A DNA stretch of 64,000 nt from CAXBDP01 sp963974465 (GCA_049340005.1 JBMPIY010000001.1), one strand, 5' to 3'. Shown: positions 1 through 6,845, numbered from the stretch's first letter. Made by a program: numbers and translations. Notes: a model not told the origin generated them from the sequence alone.

Positions 1-130
1 TAACAGGATTATTTTAAATTTGTAAATCTATTCTAGGACTTCATTTCAAACCTGTAAACTTATTTCAGGACGACACAATCTGTGAAATCTTTTAATCCGT
101 CTAATCCGTGATTCAGACAGTTTTCCTCTT
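1..130. other. Non-coding left edge
   Basis: No gene is visible here. The stretch holds a short internal direct repeat (AATCCGTCTAATCCGTG around 93-109), of a kind often seen in Bacteroidota intergenic repeats. The first REP-like element follows directly. Confidence 0.4.
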
Positions 131-280
131 CACTGTTACACTTTTGCAATTGTGCCGATCTATTTTCTTTTCTACCTAATCACTGTAATTAGCTAAATAG
201 AATCTTCCTCGCGCACATCAAGCTCCTGATTACAAATCCTGCAATTAAATGATCAGGTTATGCAAAAGTGCGCTAGAGGG
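131..280 (-). repeat. REP/MITE-like element, copy 1 (inverted, diverged)
   Basis: This is a diverged copy of the element that recurs at 3144, 4423, 6124, 9213, 13079, 15898 and 18257, here in the opposite orientation to the copy at 3144. Shared landmarks in order are a CACTG start, GATCTATTTTCTTTTCT, AATTAGC, TCGCGCACATCAAGCTC, GATTACAAATCC, AATTAAATGATCA and AAAAGTGCGCTAG. The central GGATTACAAATCC-type palindrome is damaged (CTGATTACAAATCC). No transposase is nearby. Confidence 0.7.
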
Positions 281-409
281 TAGGCGACTGCGTTGCACTT
301 CCCTGTCAAATAACAGAAAAGTTGAAGCGGGCTACAACCCTTGAAATTACTACTGTTTCGGCTATGATTTTTATAGATTTATTATCCTGCGTTTGATTTC
401 ATCAAGCAT
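281..409. other. Non-coding spacer downstream of the GH43 gene
   Basis: This lies between the first REP-like element and the 3' end of the GH43 gene. I see no intron-like end and no clear terminator here, unlike most other gene borders in the array. Confidence 0.3.
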
Positions 410-1441
410 TCAATTGTTTTTTATTGTTCTTTCTTTTACGCCTTCAGTTGTCATTTTCACTGGCTTGATGCTACCGTCATTATTAAATTCAAGAATATCT
501 ATACAAGTTACCCGATGATCACGTCCTTCGTTTGGGATAGGGCGTCTATGATAAATAATATACCAATTGTCGGTATTCGGTGTGTTAATTACAGAGTGAT
601 GTCCTGCTCCAGTTGCAATACTCTTATCCGATTCCAGAATGGTACCAATTCTTTTAAATGGTCCAGTCACTTTTTCTGCCATTGCGTATGCTACTTTATA
701 AGAGTCATTTCCCCACGAACCTTCAGACCACATGAAATAGTAAATTCCGTTTCTTCGGAACATAAACGGGCCTTCCACATATCCTTCGGGTGTAACTTCT
801 TTAAATAATTCACCGTCAGTCCAGGGAATAAATCCTGTAAAATCATCATTTAGGATGGTCATATTGCAATGCCTCCAGCCTCCGTAAAACATATAATAAG
901 TATTGTCAATATCTTTAAATACAAACTGATCGATGGGTTGAGCACCATTATGAAATTCACTTAATAATGGCTTTCCAAGGTAATCTTTAAATGTTCCTGA
1001 AGGAGAATCTGACACGGCTATGCCTATACCTCCGTAATGATTAATGGTATTCTTTTCGTCCCAGTAAGGTCCATCGGGATTTTGAACATCATTTGCTGAA
1101 AAAAACAGATAATACTTATCGTTTTTCTCTATGATTGAGGGTGCCCAAAGCGCTTGTTTTGCCCATTTAATAATTGATGTATCTAAAACATGGGAATGTT
1201 TTTTCCAGGAAATCAAATCTTTTGATGAGAATGCATCGAAGAATACTTGATTCTTATATTCAGCTGAATAGGTAGGAAACACCCAGTATTCATCATTAAA
1301 AACAATTCCTTCCGGATCGGCATACCAACCAGAAAATATCGGATTCCCTGAATAGGCTAAGCTTTCATCTTGCTTTTTCTTGAAATGACAAGATGTAACA
1401 ATTAAACCTAAAAGAATAAGTGCTAACGACTGTATTTTCAT
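410..1441 (-). CDS. GH43-type five-bladed propeller glycoside hydrolase, lipoprotein
   Basis: This 343-aa protein has a lipoprotein signal with a lipobox ending at Cys18 (IVTSC), so it is probably anchored in the periplasm or outer membrane. The glycosidase domain spans about residues 30-335. GH43 landmarks are WYADPEG (Asp42, candidate general base), LWAPSI (about 99-103), PIDQFVF (Asp171, candidate pKa modulator), EGPFMFRRNGIYYFMWSEG (Glu223, candidate general acid) and GAGHHSV (279-284). GH43 enzymes typically cleave arabinan, xylan or related beta-linked sugars; the exact substrate cannot be read from sequence. It lies alone between a REP-like element and a cupin gene, not in a SusC/SusD polysaccharide locus, which is unusual for a Bacteroidota GH43. 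The ATG start is followed by a good signal peptide. Confidence 0.85.
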   Translation of the reverse strand: MKIQSLALILLGLIVTSCHFKKKQDESLAYSGNPIFSGWYADPEGIVFNDEYWVFPTYSAEYKNQVFFDAFSSKDLISWKKHSHVLDTSIIKWAKQALWAPSIIEKNDKYYLFFSANDVQNPDGPYWDEKNTINHYGGIGIAVSDSPSGTFKDYLGKPLLSEFHNGAQPIDQFVFKDIDNTYYMFYGGWRHCNMTILNDDFTGFIPWTDGELFKEVTPEGYVEGPFMFRRNGIYYFMWSEGSWGNDSYKVAYAMAEKVTGPFKRIGTILESDKSIATGAGHHSVINTPNTDNWYIIYHRRPIPNEGRDHRVTCIDILEFNNDGSIKPVKMTTEGVKERTIKNN

Positions 1442-1622
1442 ATAATCTATTTTTGTCCTTAATGAGCTATAACGGTCAATATGAAAAGAAGCGGATTTTT
1501 GAACACTAACTCTTCAGTTTATAACCGACCTCTATTTTATTAAATATCTTTCGTTTAATCACCTAAACCGCTATTTTTTATATACGTTGTGTGTGCTTTC
1601 GTATTTTTCCAATGTAGAAGCT

Positions 1623-2078
1623 CTACTGTTTCATTTCCACTCTAATCAGACGTATTGTTTTAGTATCACTTAAATTTTCTACGGAATGTGGCGCTTCTGG
1701 ATTTTTATACATTGTCAATGGAAAAACAAGAGGTTCAGGTATCTTTCGAGTATCCATAATTACATTACCGTCTGCATCACGGTCAATGAAATCTCCTGCT
1801 TCCATAATATAAAGTACACTTGGCCATTGATGATGGTGAACAGGTTCTATTTCATTTGGCGCAATAGTTACTTCCAAAACTCTAACCTTATCGTTTTCCA
1901 ACAAAATTTTATGATTATTCGGCGCAGAAACTACTGCATCTTGGTCTTTTGGCCAATCCGCTGGATTTCCTGTTTTGTACAAGAGTTTTTGTTCTTCAGT
2001 TTTTTGTCCGAAAACTGAAATAGTCGAAAATGCTGTCAAGAAAACCACAGCCATCAGAAGTTTAAAAGTTGATTTCAT
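1623..2078 (-). CDS. Secreted cupin-domain protein
   Basis: This 151-aa protein has an N-terminal signal peptide (hydrophobic residues 8-24, cleavage probably after the VFG segment). A single cupin barrel follows, with the metal-binding style motif VHHHQWPSVLYI and a second-half histidine in APHSVEN. Secreted single cupins of this kind have varied or unknown roles, and nothing here fixes a substrate. It is transcribed in the same direction as the GH43 gene but 181 bp separate them, so co-transcription is uncertain. It is one of the cargo-like genes of the minus-strand array. Confidence 0.7.
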   Translation of the reverse strand: MKSTFKLLMAVVFLTAFSTISVFGQKTEEQKLLYKTGNPADWPKDQDAVVSAPNNHKILLENDKVRVLEVTIAPNEIEPVHHHQWPSVLYIMEAGDFIDRDADGNVIMDTRKIPEPLVFPLTMYKNPEAPHSVENLSDTKTIRLIRVEMKQ

Positions 2079-2230
2079 ATTTGGTCAGTTTTAGTTTTAT
2101 TGCTTACTCTAATCGGTTTTCAGCTTTCCCGTTTTCTTTATTACGGCTACGAAGAAAAGGATATGAATCGATGCTTTCCTATTATCTTAAAACCTGCCAT
2201 GCCGGCAGGCTGGCACAACCAATAATCCAA

Positions 2231-2387
2231 TGAACCGCCGTATACGATAATGAACAATTGTGTGAAATTACCAAGCGTAGCTCTCGTACGGTGGTCATGC
2301 CTTCGGCAGATAAATGTAAGACTTGACTGCCGATAAGGCAGTGGCGCACCGTAGGCTTATGGCTCACGGCCGTCTACTCGATTAGTG
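2231..2387 (+). other. Group II intron 3' end fragment (expanded domain V, domain VI)
   Basis: The lower helix of a domain V-like hairpin is present (GAACCGCCGTATACGA near 2232, partner TCGTACGGTGGT at 2284-2295). Next comes a domain VI-like hairpin (GGCGCACCGTAGG / CTCACGGCCGTC), ending in the typical CTACTCGATT at 2374-2383. Compared with the copy at 9343, about 30 nt are inserted in the domain V loop and about 50 nt between the two domains, so this copy is unlikely to be catalytic. No reverse transcriptase gene or upstream intron domains are present. It lies antisense to the flanking genes. Confidence 0.65.
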
Positions 2388-2395
2388 GCTGGCGT
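2382..2395. repeat. Unit-end inverted repeat, left arm (gene at 2418)
   Basis: TTAGTGGCTGGCGT here is complementary, with 11 of 14 positions paired, to ACGCTTGCCATTAA at 2909-2922 on the other side of the enclosed gene. The left arm starts exactly where the intron-like 3' end stops; the right arm stops at the CTAGTTCATTAACG block. Confidence 0.5.
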
Positions 2396-2417
2396 TCTTT
2401 TGTTTATTAATAAATTT

Positions 2418-2873
2418 CTAATTGTCGAGCCTGTTGTCATTTCCAAATAATATTGCTATTCCGTCTTCATTCATTGCCAAATGCCGAAGTTCTTTTTGAA
2501 AGTTGTCGATAGCACTTGGTTCAACAACTATTTCAATTTTTAGCTTGTTTTTTTCTTCAGGTCTGTAAACAGTTGATACGTTACTTTCAATATTTATTTC
2601 AACTCCAATATGTCCACTATTGTCAATAGGATAATATTTCATTGAAAAATATGAGTAACTGTCTTTTTCTCCTGCTTCGTAAAATAGTACTTTGTCGTTT
2701 TTCGGATACTCAATCAATTCTTTTGCAAAGTCAGAAATACATTCATATTGGTCGTAAACTTCTGTTTCTCCTGTAAATTTATTGTTTGATACTGTCACCT
2801 TTAATTCAAACATATCTTCGTCTTTCCAAATAGATTTTAGCTCAAGAAAAGATTTACGATTGTTTGATGTCAT
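2418..2873 (-). CDS. Hypothetical protein, cassette cargo
   Basis: This is a protein of about 151 aa that I do not recognise. I place the start at the ATG at 2873 (MTSNNRKSF), because the reading frame upstream opens only with TTG. The predicted product is a soluble, acidic, mixed alpha/beta protein with no signal peptide or membrane segment. It carries an ELKSIWKDEDMFELKVTV opening, a central FAKELIEYPKND segment and a C-terminal EIVVEPSAIDNFQKELRHL segment, suggestive of a compact single domain. It is bounded by unit-specific inverted repeats at 2382-2395 and 2909-2922, as expected of a single-gene cassette. Confidence 0.6.
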   Translation of the reverse strand: MTSNNRKSFLELKSIWKDEDMFELKVTVSNNKFTGETEVYDQYECISDFAKELIEYPKNDKVLFYEAGEKDSYSYFSMKYYPIDNSGHIGVEINIESNVSTVYRPEEKNKLKIEIVVEPSAIDNFQKELRHLAMNEDGIAILFGNDNRLDN

Positions 2874-2917
2874 ATTGTAATTTCCTGTCAATTGTTACGG
2901 TCTGTTTTACGCTTGCC

Positions 2918-3143
2918 ATTAACTAGTTCATTAACGCAAAGTTTGCGTCTATTTCCCATTTGATGGAGTGTAAATTATCAATTTTTTTCCTTCTTTGCTT
3001 ATAAACCTACACATACTCAACTAATTTTCCAATCTGCGTACTTTTAATTTTTAAGGCGGTACTAAGTATTTATCCTCCCGTCGTATTTGCCTAATCTTGT
3101 TTAGAGAAAATCACAAGCACACGTTCGAACTGTTGAGCTAGTC
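2918..3143. repeat. Conserved array block, copy 1
   Basis: This is a recurring intergenic block. In order it holds AACTAGTTCATTAACGCAAA with a TTTGCGT return arm (a short hairpin), CTATTTCCCATTTG, TTTGCTTATAAACCTACACAT, AATTTTCCAATCTG, TTTATCCTCCCG(T), CCTAATCTTGTTTAGAGAAAA and CAAGCACACGTTCGAACT. Related copies start near 3966, 6006, 12815 and 13905, and a partial one lies near 9150. It sits upstream of the minus-strand gene and in front of the next REP-like element. Its role is unknown. Confidence 0.75.
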
Positions 3144-3296
3144 AACTAGTGTGCTTTTGTAAAGCGTGCTGTTTTAATTTGAGGATTTGTAATCCGAGGG
3201 TCGATTGAAACGATAAATGAAAAATGGTATTAGGTGGCTAATTGCATTTATTATATAGGAAAATAGATGGGCACGCTTTATAAAAGCGCGCCAGTG
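3144..3296 (+). repeat. REP/MITE-like element, copy 2
   Basis: The ends are imperfect inverted repeats: CAACTAGTGTGCTTTTGTAA at the left, and GCACGCTTTATAAAAGCGCG followed by CCAGTG at the right. Each end is itself a hairpin (GCGCGCTTT against AAAGCGTGC). A central hairpin GGATTTGTAATCC lies near 3183. The layout of terminal and central palindromes with no gene is like elements moved in trans by IS200/IS605-family or RAYT transposases; that assignment is inference. Confidence 0.8.
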
Positions 3297-3315
3297 CGGG
3301 TAGCCTTATCTTAGA

Positions 3316-3444
3316 AGTAGCGGAAAGAGGTTGTTGGTGTAAAGAGCGGCAGCTTTTGGCTTTACGAACCCCTATACGAGACCCGTACGTACGGTGATGT
3401 GAGAGCCTCAACCTGAGCCATTTGGCTCAGGTTGGGCTACTCGA
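3316..3444 (+). other. Group II intron 3' end fragment (domains V-VI)
   Basis: GGTGTAAAGAGCGGC leads into a domain V-like hairpin at about 3365-3399 (CCCCTATACGAGACCCGTACG, then TACGGTG). The structure shows an upper stem TACG/CGTA and the two-base bulge CG on the 3' strand that is typical of domain V. A long domain VI-like hairpin follows (CAACCTGAGCC / GGCTCAGGTTG), and the fragment ends CTACTCGA at 3437-3444. There is no reverse transcriptase and no domains I-IV. The identical copy is at 13256-13384. Confidence 0.65.
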
Positions 3445-3597
3445 GTGTGCGGTCGTTTTTTCCCTAAGTTTATATCGCATCAGATTTATTTAGGTCTGAG
3501 TAACGTCAATCAAGTAAAGTTCCATAAAACTCTTTGCATTTCAAGTTCATTTGGGATTCAAAATCCGTAATGAAAATTGCACAAACCTCTCGCATTG

Positions 3598-3918
3598 TTA
3601 CTCCTTTTGCCTTGATTTCAATTCCTTTCTCAACTTTTTATGGTCCAAAATAAAGGTTATTAACATTGGAATAAATGCGAATGGTAATATCTTGGAAGCA
3701 ATAGATGTTTCTGGTTTAATTACAAAGGCAACCAGGAACATTACGACAACAATTACAGTTAGTAGTCCGTTTATAAATCTATGGCTTTTGATCTTTTTTT
3801 TAAGCTCTACAACATTCATTTTAGCTAACTGTTCCTCTTTCATTCTATCGTTTTTATTATTTAATATGATTTTTGGAATTTCCATATTAAAAAAAATTAG
3901 TGTCAATTTTTTATCCAT
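3598..3918 (-). CDS. Small two-helix membrane protein, copy 1
   Basis: This is a protein of up to 106 aa that I do not recognise. The start may be the ATG at 3918 or the internal ATG at 3843 (MKEEQLAKMN, 81 aa); no ribosome site decides between them. It has a charged amphipathic N-terminal part (ELKKKIKSHR), two hydrophobic segments (about residues 51-67 and 74-92 of the long form) and a lysine/arginine-rich tail, which predicts an inner-membrane hairpin protein with both ends in the cytoplasm. The opposite strand also has an open frame (3551-3922), but its composition fits a shadow. The gene, its borders and both repeats are duplicated without a single change at 13538-13858. Confidence 0.55.
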   Translation of the reverse strand: MDKKLTLIFFNMEIPKIILNNKNDRMKEEQLAKMNVVELKKKIKSHRFINGLLTVIVVVMFLVAFVIKPETSIASKILPFAFIPMLITFILDHKKLRKELKSRQKE

Positions 3919-3965
3919 GTAATAACTATGAATAGTCCGAATTTTTTTTGTTCAAAATGCCGCAC

Positions 3966-4422
3966 AACTAGTTCGTTAACGCAATTATTGCATTAACCCC
4001 ACCATTTTAGAGGGATTAACGCAAATGTTGCGTCTATTTCCCAATTGTCTGTGGTGGTATTTTTATTAATTTTCATTGTTTGCTTATAAACATACGTTAT
4101 TCCAACAAATTATCCAATCAGCTTGATTACAATTTCTTATGGAGAGAAAAACCTACAGCCTCAAAATATGATATTTTGATAAAAATATGCTTAAGATTAT
4201 TTATAAAGCAATAGATAATATAGTTTATATGATGTTTTCATTTCGCTTTTACCTCCAATATCAAGGTATAGGCGAACTTTCACTGAATTATTAATTAGTT
4301 TCATGAAAGAAAACAAAAAGAAGTTCCAATTGCTTTGAGTAAGGCATATTTATCCTCCCGCTAAATTTGTCTAATCTTGTTTAGAGAAAACTTCAAGCAC
4401 ACGTTCGAACTTGTGAGCTAGC
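3966..4422. repeat. Conserved array block, copy 2, with extra insert
   Basis: The block starts with CAACTAGTTCGTTAACGCAA and two TTAACGCAA-type palindromes, then TTTGCTTATAAACATACGTTATTCC. About 200 bp of AT-rich DNA that the other copies lack (roughly 4121-4330) interrupts it before TTTATCCTCCCGC and CCTAATCTTGTTTAGAG resume. No gene is visible in the extra segment. Confidence 0.65.
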
Positions 4423-4579
4423 CAACTAGTGCGCTTTTGTAAAACGTGCTGTTTTAATTTTAGGATTTGTAATCCGAGAGTCGATTGAAGCGATAAATGG
4501 AAAAAGGTTTAGGTGGCTAATTGCATTTATTATATAGATAGGAAAATAGATGGGCACGCTTTATAAAAGCACGCCAGTG
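4423..4579 (+). repeat. REP/MITE-like element, copy 3
   Basis: This is a near full-length copy of the element, CAACTAGTGCGCTTTTGTAA at the left to GCACGCCAGTG at the right, with the central GGATTTGTAATCC hairpin near 4463. It lies just downstream of the higA stop. Confidence 0.8.
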
Positions 4580-4653
4580 GGTCTTTTCAGACTGATTTTA
4601 TTATGTCACCATGGACTGACTTATGGATCAAAGTCACTTATGCGCTGGGAGTA

Positions 4654-4944
4654 TCAAACTTCAATTGAAATATTGACTTTCCCACCTAAACCTTTTTCTA
4701 CGATGTCAAATAGGGTTTTTAGGGTTAAGTTGCTGCCATTGTTTTCCACCCGTGAAATGTAGCTTCTCTTTTTGTCTAAAAGTGTGGCGAGCTGTTCTTG
4801 AGTCAGCTGTTTTTCTTCCCGGGCTTTCTTAAGGATCAAACCAATTTTAAATGATTCAAAGTCTCTCTCCAATTCATCTCTGCGTGCTGTGCCTTTTTGT
4901 CCATACACATTATCTTTTATTTCTTTCCAACTTTTAGTATTCAT
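4654..4944 (-). CDS. higA: HigA-type XRE antitoxin
   Basis: This 96-aa protein has a C-terminal helix-turn-helix of the Cro/CI (XRE) type: LILKKAREEKQLTQEQLATL (from about residue 36), then the recognition helix region KKRSYISRVENN and a TLKTLFDIVEKGL tail. The N-terminal half (WKEIKDNVYGQKG) is the usual toxin-binding extension in HigA partners of Gp49-like toxins. It is the second gene of a toxin-first operon and overlaps the toxin gene by 11 bp, the standard HigBA order. It is expected to neutralise HigB and repress the operon, probably through the palindrome at 5313-5328. Confidence 0.85.
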   Translation of the reverse strand: MNTKSWKEIKDNVYGQKGTARRDELERDFESFKIGLILKKAREEKQLTQEQLATLLDKKRSYISRVENNGSNLTLKTLFDIVEKGLGGKVNISIEV

Positions 4945-5302
4945 GGTTTTTTCGTTTTTCTAATTCCTTTTCTTCAAAATAGACATCCATTAGCTTACTT
5001 GCCTTATCGATCTCTTTTTGCGGTGTTTTTTGTGATTTCTTTTGAAAGCCGTTAAGTAAAATCACTAATTGTCCTTTGTCAAAGAAGCAAAATACCCTCC
5101 ATATGTTTGAGCCAAGTTGAATTCGAGCTTCATAAAGTCCTTTTTGGGTCTTTATTGGTTTCATGTAGTTCTCAGGTACTCGCTCAAGTGTTTCAATTGC
5201 TTCAATCACTTTAAAGATTTTGTTCTGGACTTTCTCGGTCTGTTTTTTCAGAAATTTCTCAAAGTGATTTTTATACGCTATGACTTCCCTGACTTTTTGC
5301 AT
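4934..5302 (-). CDS. higB: HigB-type Gp49/RelE-superfamily toxin
   Basis: This is a 122-aa protein starting at the ATG at 5302 (MQKVREVIAYKNHF); an in-frame TTG directly before it is less likely. Family hallmarks are VREVIAYK at the N-terminus, YEARIQLGSNIWRVFCFFD in the middle and ILLNGFQKKSQKTPQKEIDKA near the C-terminus, with the conserved Arg and Lys residues of Gp49-like (PF05973-type) mRNA interferases. These toxins cleave mRNA on the ribosome. The gene sits upstream of higA with an 11-bp overlap. Transcription would start very close to the ATG, so the mRNA may be nearly leaderless. Such modules are common array stabilisers. Confidence 0.85.
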   Translation of the reverse strand: MQKVREVIAYKNHFEKFLKKQTEKVQNKIFKVIEAIETLERVPENYMKPIKTQKGLYEARIQLGSNIWRVFCFFDKGQLVILLNGFQKKSQKTPQKEIDKASKLMDVYFEEKELEKRKNHEY

Positions 5303-5307
5303 CAACG

Positions 5308-5338
5308 CAAATGTAACTTAAAAGTTACTAATGTCAAA
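5308..5338 (-). promoter_or_regulatory. higBA promoter with overlapping operator palindrome
   Basis: Read on the minus strand there is a -33 TTTG (complement at 5335-5338), a 19-bp spacer and a -7 TACATTTG (complement at 5308-5315) that matches the Bacteroidota TAnnTTTG consensus. A perfect palindrome with 7-bp arms, GTAACTT (5313-5319) and AAGTTAC (5322-5328), overlaps the -7 box and fills the spacer. This is the expected place for autorepression by HigA; binding is inferred. Confidence 0.6.
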
Positions 5339-5411
5339 TTTTAGAAAGGTGATTTTTTAGTGGTATGAGTTTATCGATATGCACTCCATTGGTTTATTGC
5401 TTGTATAATAG

Positions 5412-5487
5412 GAGCCGTAAGAATTGAGAGGTTCACCTACGGTTCTGTGAGAGGTTTAGGGGTGATATTCCCCTTTACCTACTCGAT
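5412..5487 (+). other. Group II intron 3' end fragment (canonical domain V-VI)
   Basis: Domain V is well preserved: the lower helix is GAGCCGTA (5412-5419, containing the AGC catalytic triad) against TACGGTTC (about 5438-5445). Domain VI follows, with AGGTTTAGGGG / CCCCTTTACCT arms, and the 3' end CTACTCGAT stops at 5487. No other intron domains or reverse transcriptase precede it; the upstream sequence belongs to the higBA unit. It is antisense to the neighbouring genes. Confidence 0.75.
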
Positions 5488-5495
5488 TGTGGCCA
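5487..5495. repeat. Unit-end inverted repeat, left arm (gene at 5508)
   Basis: TTGTGGCCA at 5487-5495 is a perfect 9-bp inverted match to TGGCCACAA at 5999-6007. The two arms enclose the gene at 5508-5990. The left arm touches the intron 3' end; the right arm touches the CTAGTTCATTAACG block. Confidence 0.65.
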
Positions 5496-5507
5496 GTTTT
5501 TTCATTT

Positions 5508-5990
5508 TTATTTCGGTTCTATTCCAATGTTTTTCTTGAATAGTACACAAAAGCTCTCTTCTGCTGTTCCGTAAAATTTCTCGTATTTGTCTATTTCGCT
5601 TAGATAGTGGTTCAGATCTTGGTTAGTCAAGGTGCTCTTCTTTTTCAAGCTGTCGTACTTGAAGGGAAAATTCTCTTTGTTTGGGTTTGGTGTGTGTAGG
5701 AACAAAGCGTCACTCGCACTATCGTAGTCGAGAACTACTGCATATAGTTGAAAGTCCTTTTCAAGCTTTTTAGTTTCTTCTTCAAGGAGGTCAAAGTGAC
5801 GGAAAAGTTTGTCCAAGTGCGGTTTTCGTCTTTTGAAACTGTTATTTCCAAATCCTTTCCAGTCAAAGTGTAAATGCCAGTTGTCGAACCAAGCTTTCGG
5901 GTCGTCAAGGACCAACCAAGTCGCTTTTTCTAAGTCATTCTCGGTTTTGAGTCTTTTGTAGTACTTTTTAAGTCCGCGTTGTTTCTTCAT
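5508..5990 (-). CDS. Hypothetical protein, cassette cargo
   Basis: This is a protein of about 160 aa that I do not recognise. I start it at the ATG at 5990 (MKKQRGLKKYYKRL), because the longer frame runs into the repeat block. It is soluble and charged, with a basic N-terminus, an aromatic segment WFDNWHLHFDWKGFGN, a helical HLDKLFRHFDLLEEETKKL stretch and a C-terminal EKFYGTAEESFCVLFKKN. There is no signal peptide or membrane segment. The enclosing inverted repeat TTGTGGCCA makes it the clearest single-gene unit of the array. Confidence 0.6.
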   Translation of the reverse strand: MKKQRGLKKYYKRLKTENDLEKATWLVLDDPKAWFDNWHLHFDWKGFGNNSFKRRKPHLDKLFRHFDLLEEETKKLEKDFQLYAVVLDYDSASDALFLHTPNPNKENFPFKYDSLKKKSTLTNQDLNHYLSEIDKYEKFYGTAEESFCVLFKKNIGIEPK

Positions 5991-6005
5991 TTTTAAATTG
6001 GCCAC

Positions 6006-6123
6006 AACTAGTTCATTAACGTAATTATTACGTCTATTTCCCATTTGATGGAGTGTAAATTATCAATTTTTTTCCTTCTTTGCTTATAAACCTACACATA
6101 CACAACTATTTTTCCAATCTATT
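6006..6123. repeat. Conserved array block, copy 3 (short)
   Basis: AACTAGTTCATTAACG with a TAATTATTA hairpin, CTATTTCCCATTTGATGGAG and TTTGCTTATAAACCTACACAT are present. The later part found in copy 1 (TTTATCCTCCCG onward) is missing because an inverted REP-like element starts at 6124. Confidence 0.7.
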
Positions 6124-6270
6124 CACTGCCGCAATTTGCAATTGTGCCGATCTATTTTCTTTTCTACATAATCACTTTGATTAGCTACATAAATCCTTCG
6201 TCGCGCACATCAAGCTCCGGATTACAAATCCTAGAATTAAAGGAGAACGCTTTGTGAAAGGGTGCTAGAG
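6124..6270 (-). repeat. REP/MITE-like element, copy 4 (inverted, diverged)
   Basis: This is an inverted copy with CACTG at the left, GATCTATTTTCTTTTCT, TCGCGCACATCAAGCTC, the central CGGATTACAAATCC and GTGCTAGAG at the right end. Several changes weaken the terminal hairpins. It directly abuts a degenerate intron 3' end. Confidence 0.7.
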
Positions 6271-6335
6271 GATAATTGAAAGGTTCATTTACGTTTCTGT
6301 GAGAGGTTTAGGTGTGAGATTCCCCATTACCTAAT
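6271..6335 (+). other. Degenerate group II intron 3' end fragment
   Basis: This aligns with the second half of the fragment at 5412-5487: GAAAGGTTCATTTACGTTTCTGTGAGAGGTTTAGG, then ATTCCCC and TTACCTA. The domain V lower helix is lost on its 5' side and the end is altered from CTACTCGAT to CTAATTTAA, so it is a decayed copy. Confidence 0.5.
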
Positions 6336-6797
6336 TTAACTAAGCTTAGTCTTAATTAAATTCCAAACTCCAAAAACTATGAATAGTCCGCCACCAATAG
6401 CACCATATAAGCCATTCATTTTTCTTGAGTTATTCCTTTTGGTTTGGTCTATATATGAAACTCCTTGATGTGTCAGTTGAGCGATTTCATTTGAGTCTTT
6501 ACTATTGACCAAATACAATTCAATCTTGTCTCCTTTTTCCACTTGAGCAATAAACGCTTCATAATTAAAGGATTTCCGAGTAAAACTTAAAATCTTGTAT
6601 TCAACACTTTGCTCAATAGTTTTTATACGATATTCTATTCTTCCACTCTTTTGATTTTCTTTTCTGATGTAATCAAAGATACCTGATTCAAATATAGTAT
6701 TGTCATAAAAACTCCTTGCTTCATACTGCTTTAATCCGGAATAAAGAAGTATTAATCCAGTGGTCAATAGGAGTATTGATAATAGGGGAGTTTTCAT
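6336..6797 (-). CDS. Hypothetical membrane protein, two TM segments
   Basis: This 153-aa protein has a hydrophobic segment at residues 5-21 (LLSILLLTTGLILLYSG) and a second near 130-147 (YGAIGGGLFIVFGVWNLI). A beta-rich, charged extracytoplasmic domain lies between them (about 25-125). I do not recognise the family. The layout resembles small sensor or immunity-type membrane proteins, but nothing identifies its job. It is an array cargo gene, antisense to the degenerate intron end at its 3' side. Confidence 0.6.
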   Translation of the reverse strand: MKTPLLSILLLTTGLILLYSGLKQYEARSFYDNTIFESGIFDYIRKENQKSGRIEYRIKTIEQSVEYKILSFTRKSFNYEAFIAQVEKGDKIELYLVNSKDSNEIAQLTHQGVSYIDQTKRNNSRKMNGLYGAIGGGLFIVFGVWNLIKTKLS

Positions 6798-6826
6798 TTT
6801 AAAACTAAGGGCAACTGTTTGCAGTG

Positions 6827-6845
6827 TTTGGATTGTAAATCCAAA
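6827..6845. repeat. REP-like hairpin
   Basis: TTTGGATT and AATCCAAA form a perfect 8-bp stem around GTA. The core GGATTGTAAATCC resembles the central hairpin of the larger REP-like elements. It sits in the 207-bp gap between two cargo genes, which otherwise shows nothing clear. Confidence 0.5.

Larger units (their letters stand above)
3288..4007. repeat. 720-bp perfect direct repeat, copy A
   Basis: This segment is base-for-base the same as 13228-13947 (offset 9940), by reading both. It starts within the right end of the REP-like element and includes the intron-like 3' end, the small membrane protein gene and the start of the TTAACGCAA block. Identity breaks down on both sides (3287 and 4008 differ). 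Confidence 0.9.

Noticed and set aside
2182..2367. 61-aa minus-strand frame over the intron-end fragment
   Set aside because: It lies wholly on structured intron and repeat sequence and resembles no protein; it is judged non-coding.
2909..2935. Classical integron attC sites at unit borders
   Set aside because: The CAACTAGTTCATTAACG borders do not fit the GTTRRRY / RYYYAAC core pairs at the expected positions, and no integrase gene is visible; only the general principle (folded, unit-specific stems) is similar.
3551..3922. 123-aa open frame on the plus strand opposite the small membrane protein (also 13491-13862)
   Set aside because: The minus-strand frame has normal charge clusters, TM layout and the same strand as all array genes; the plus-strand frame is a cysteine/serine/phenylalanine-rich shadow.
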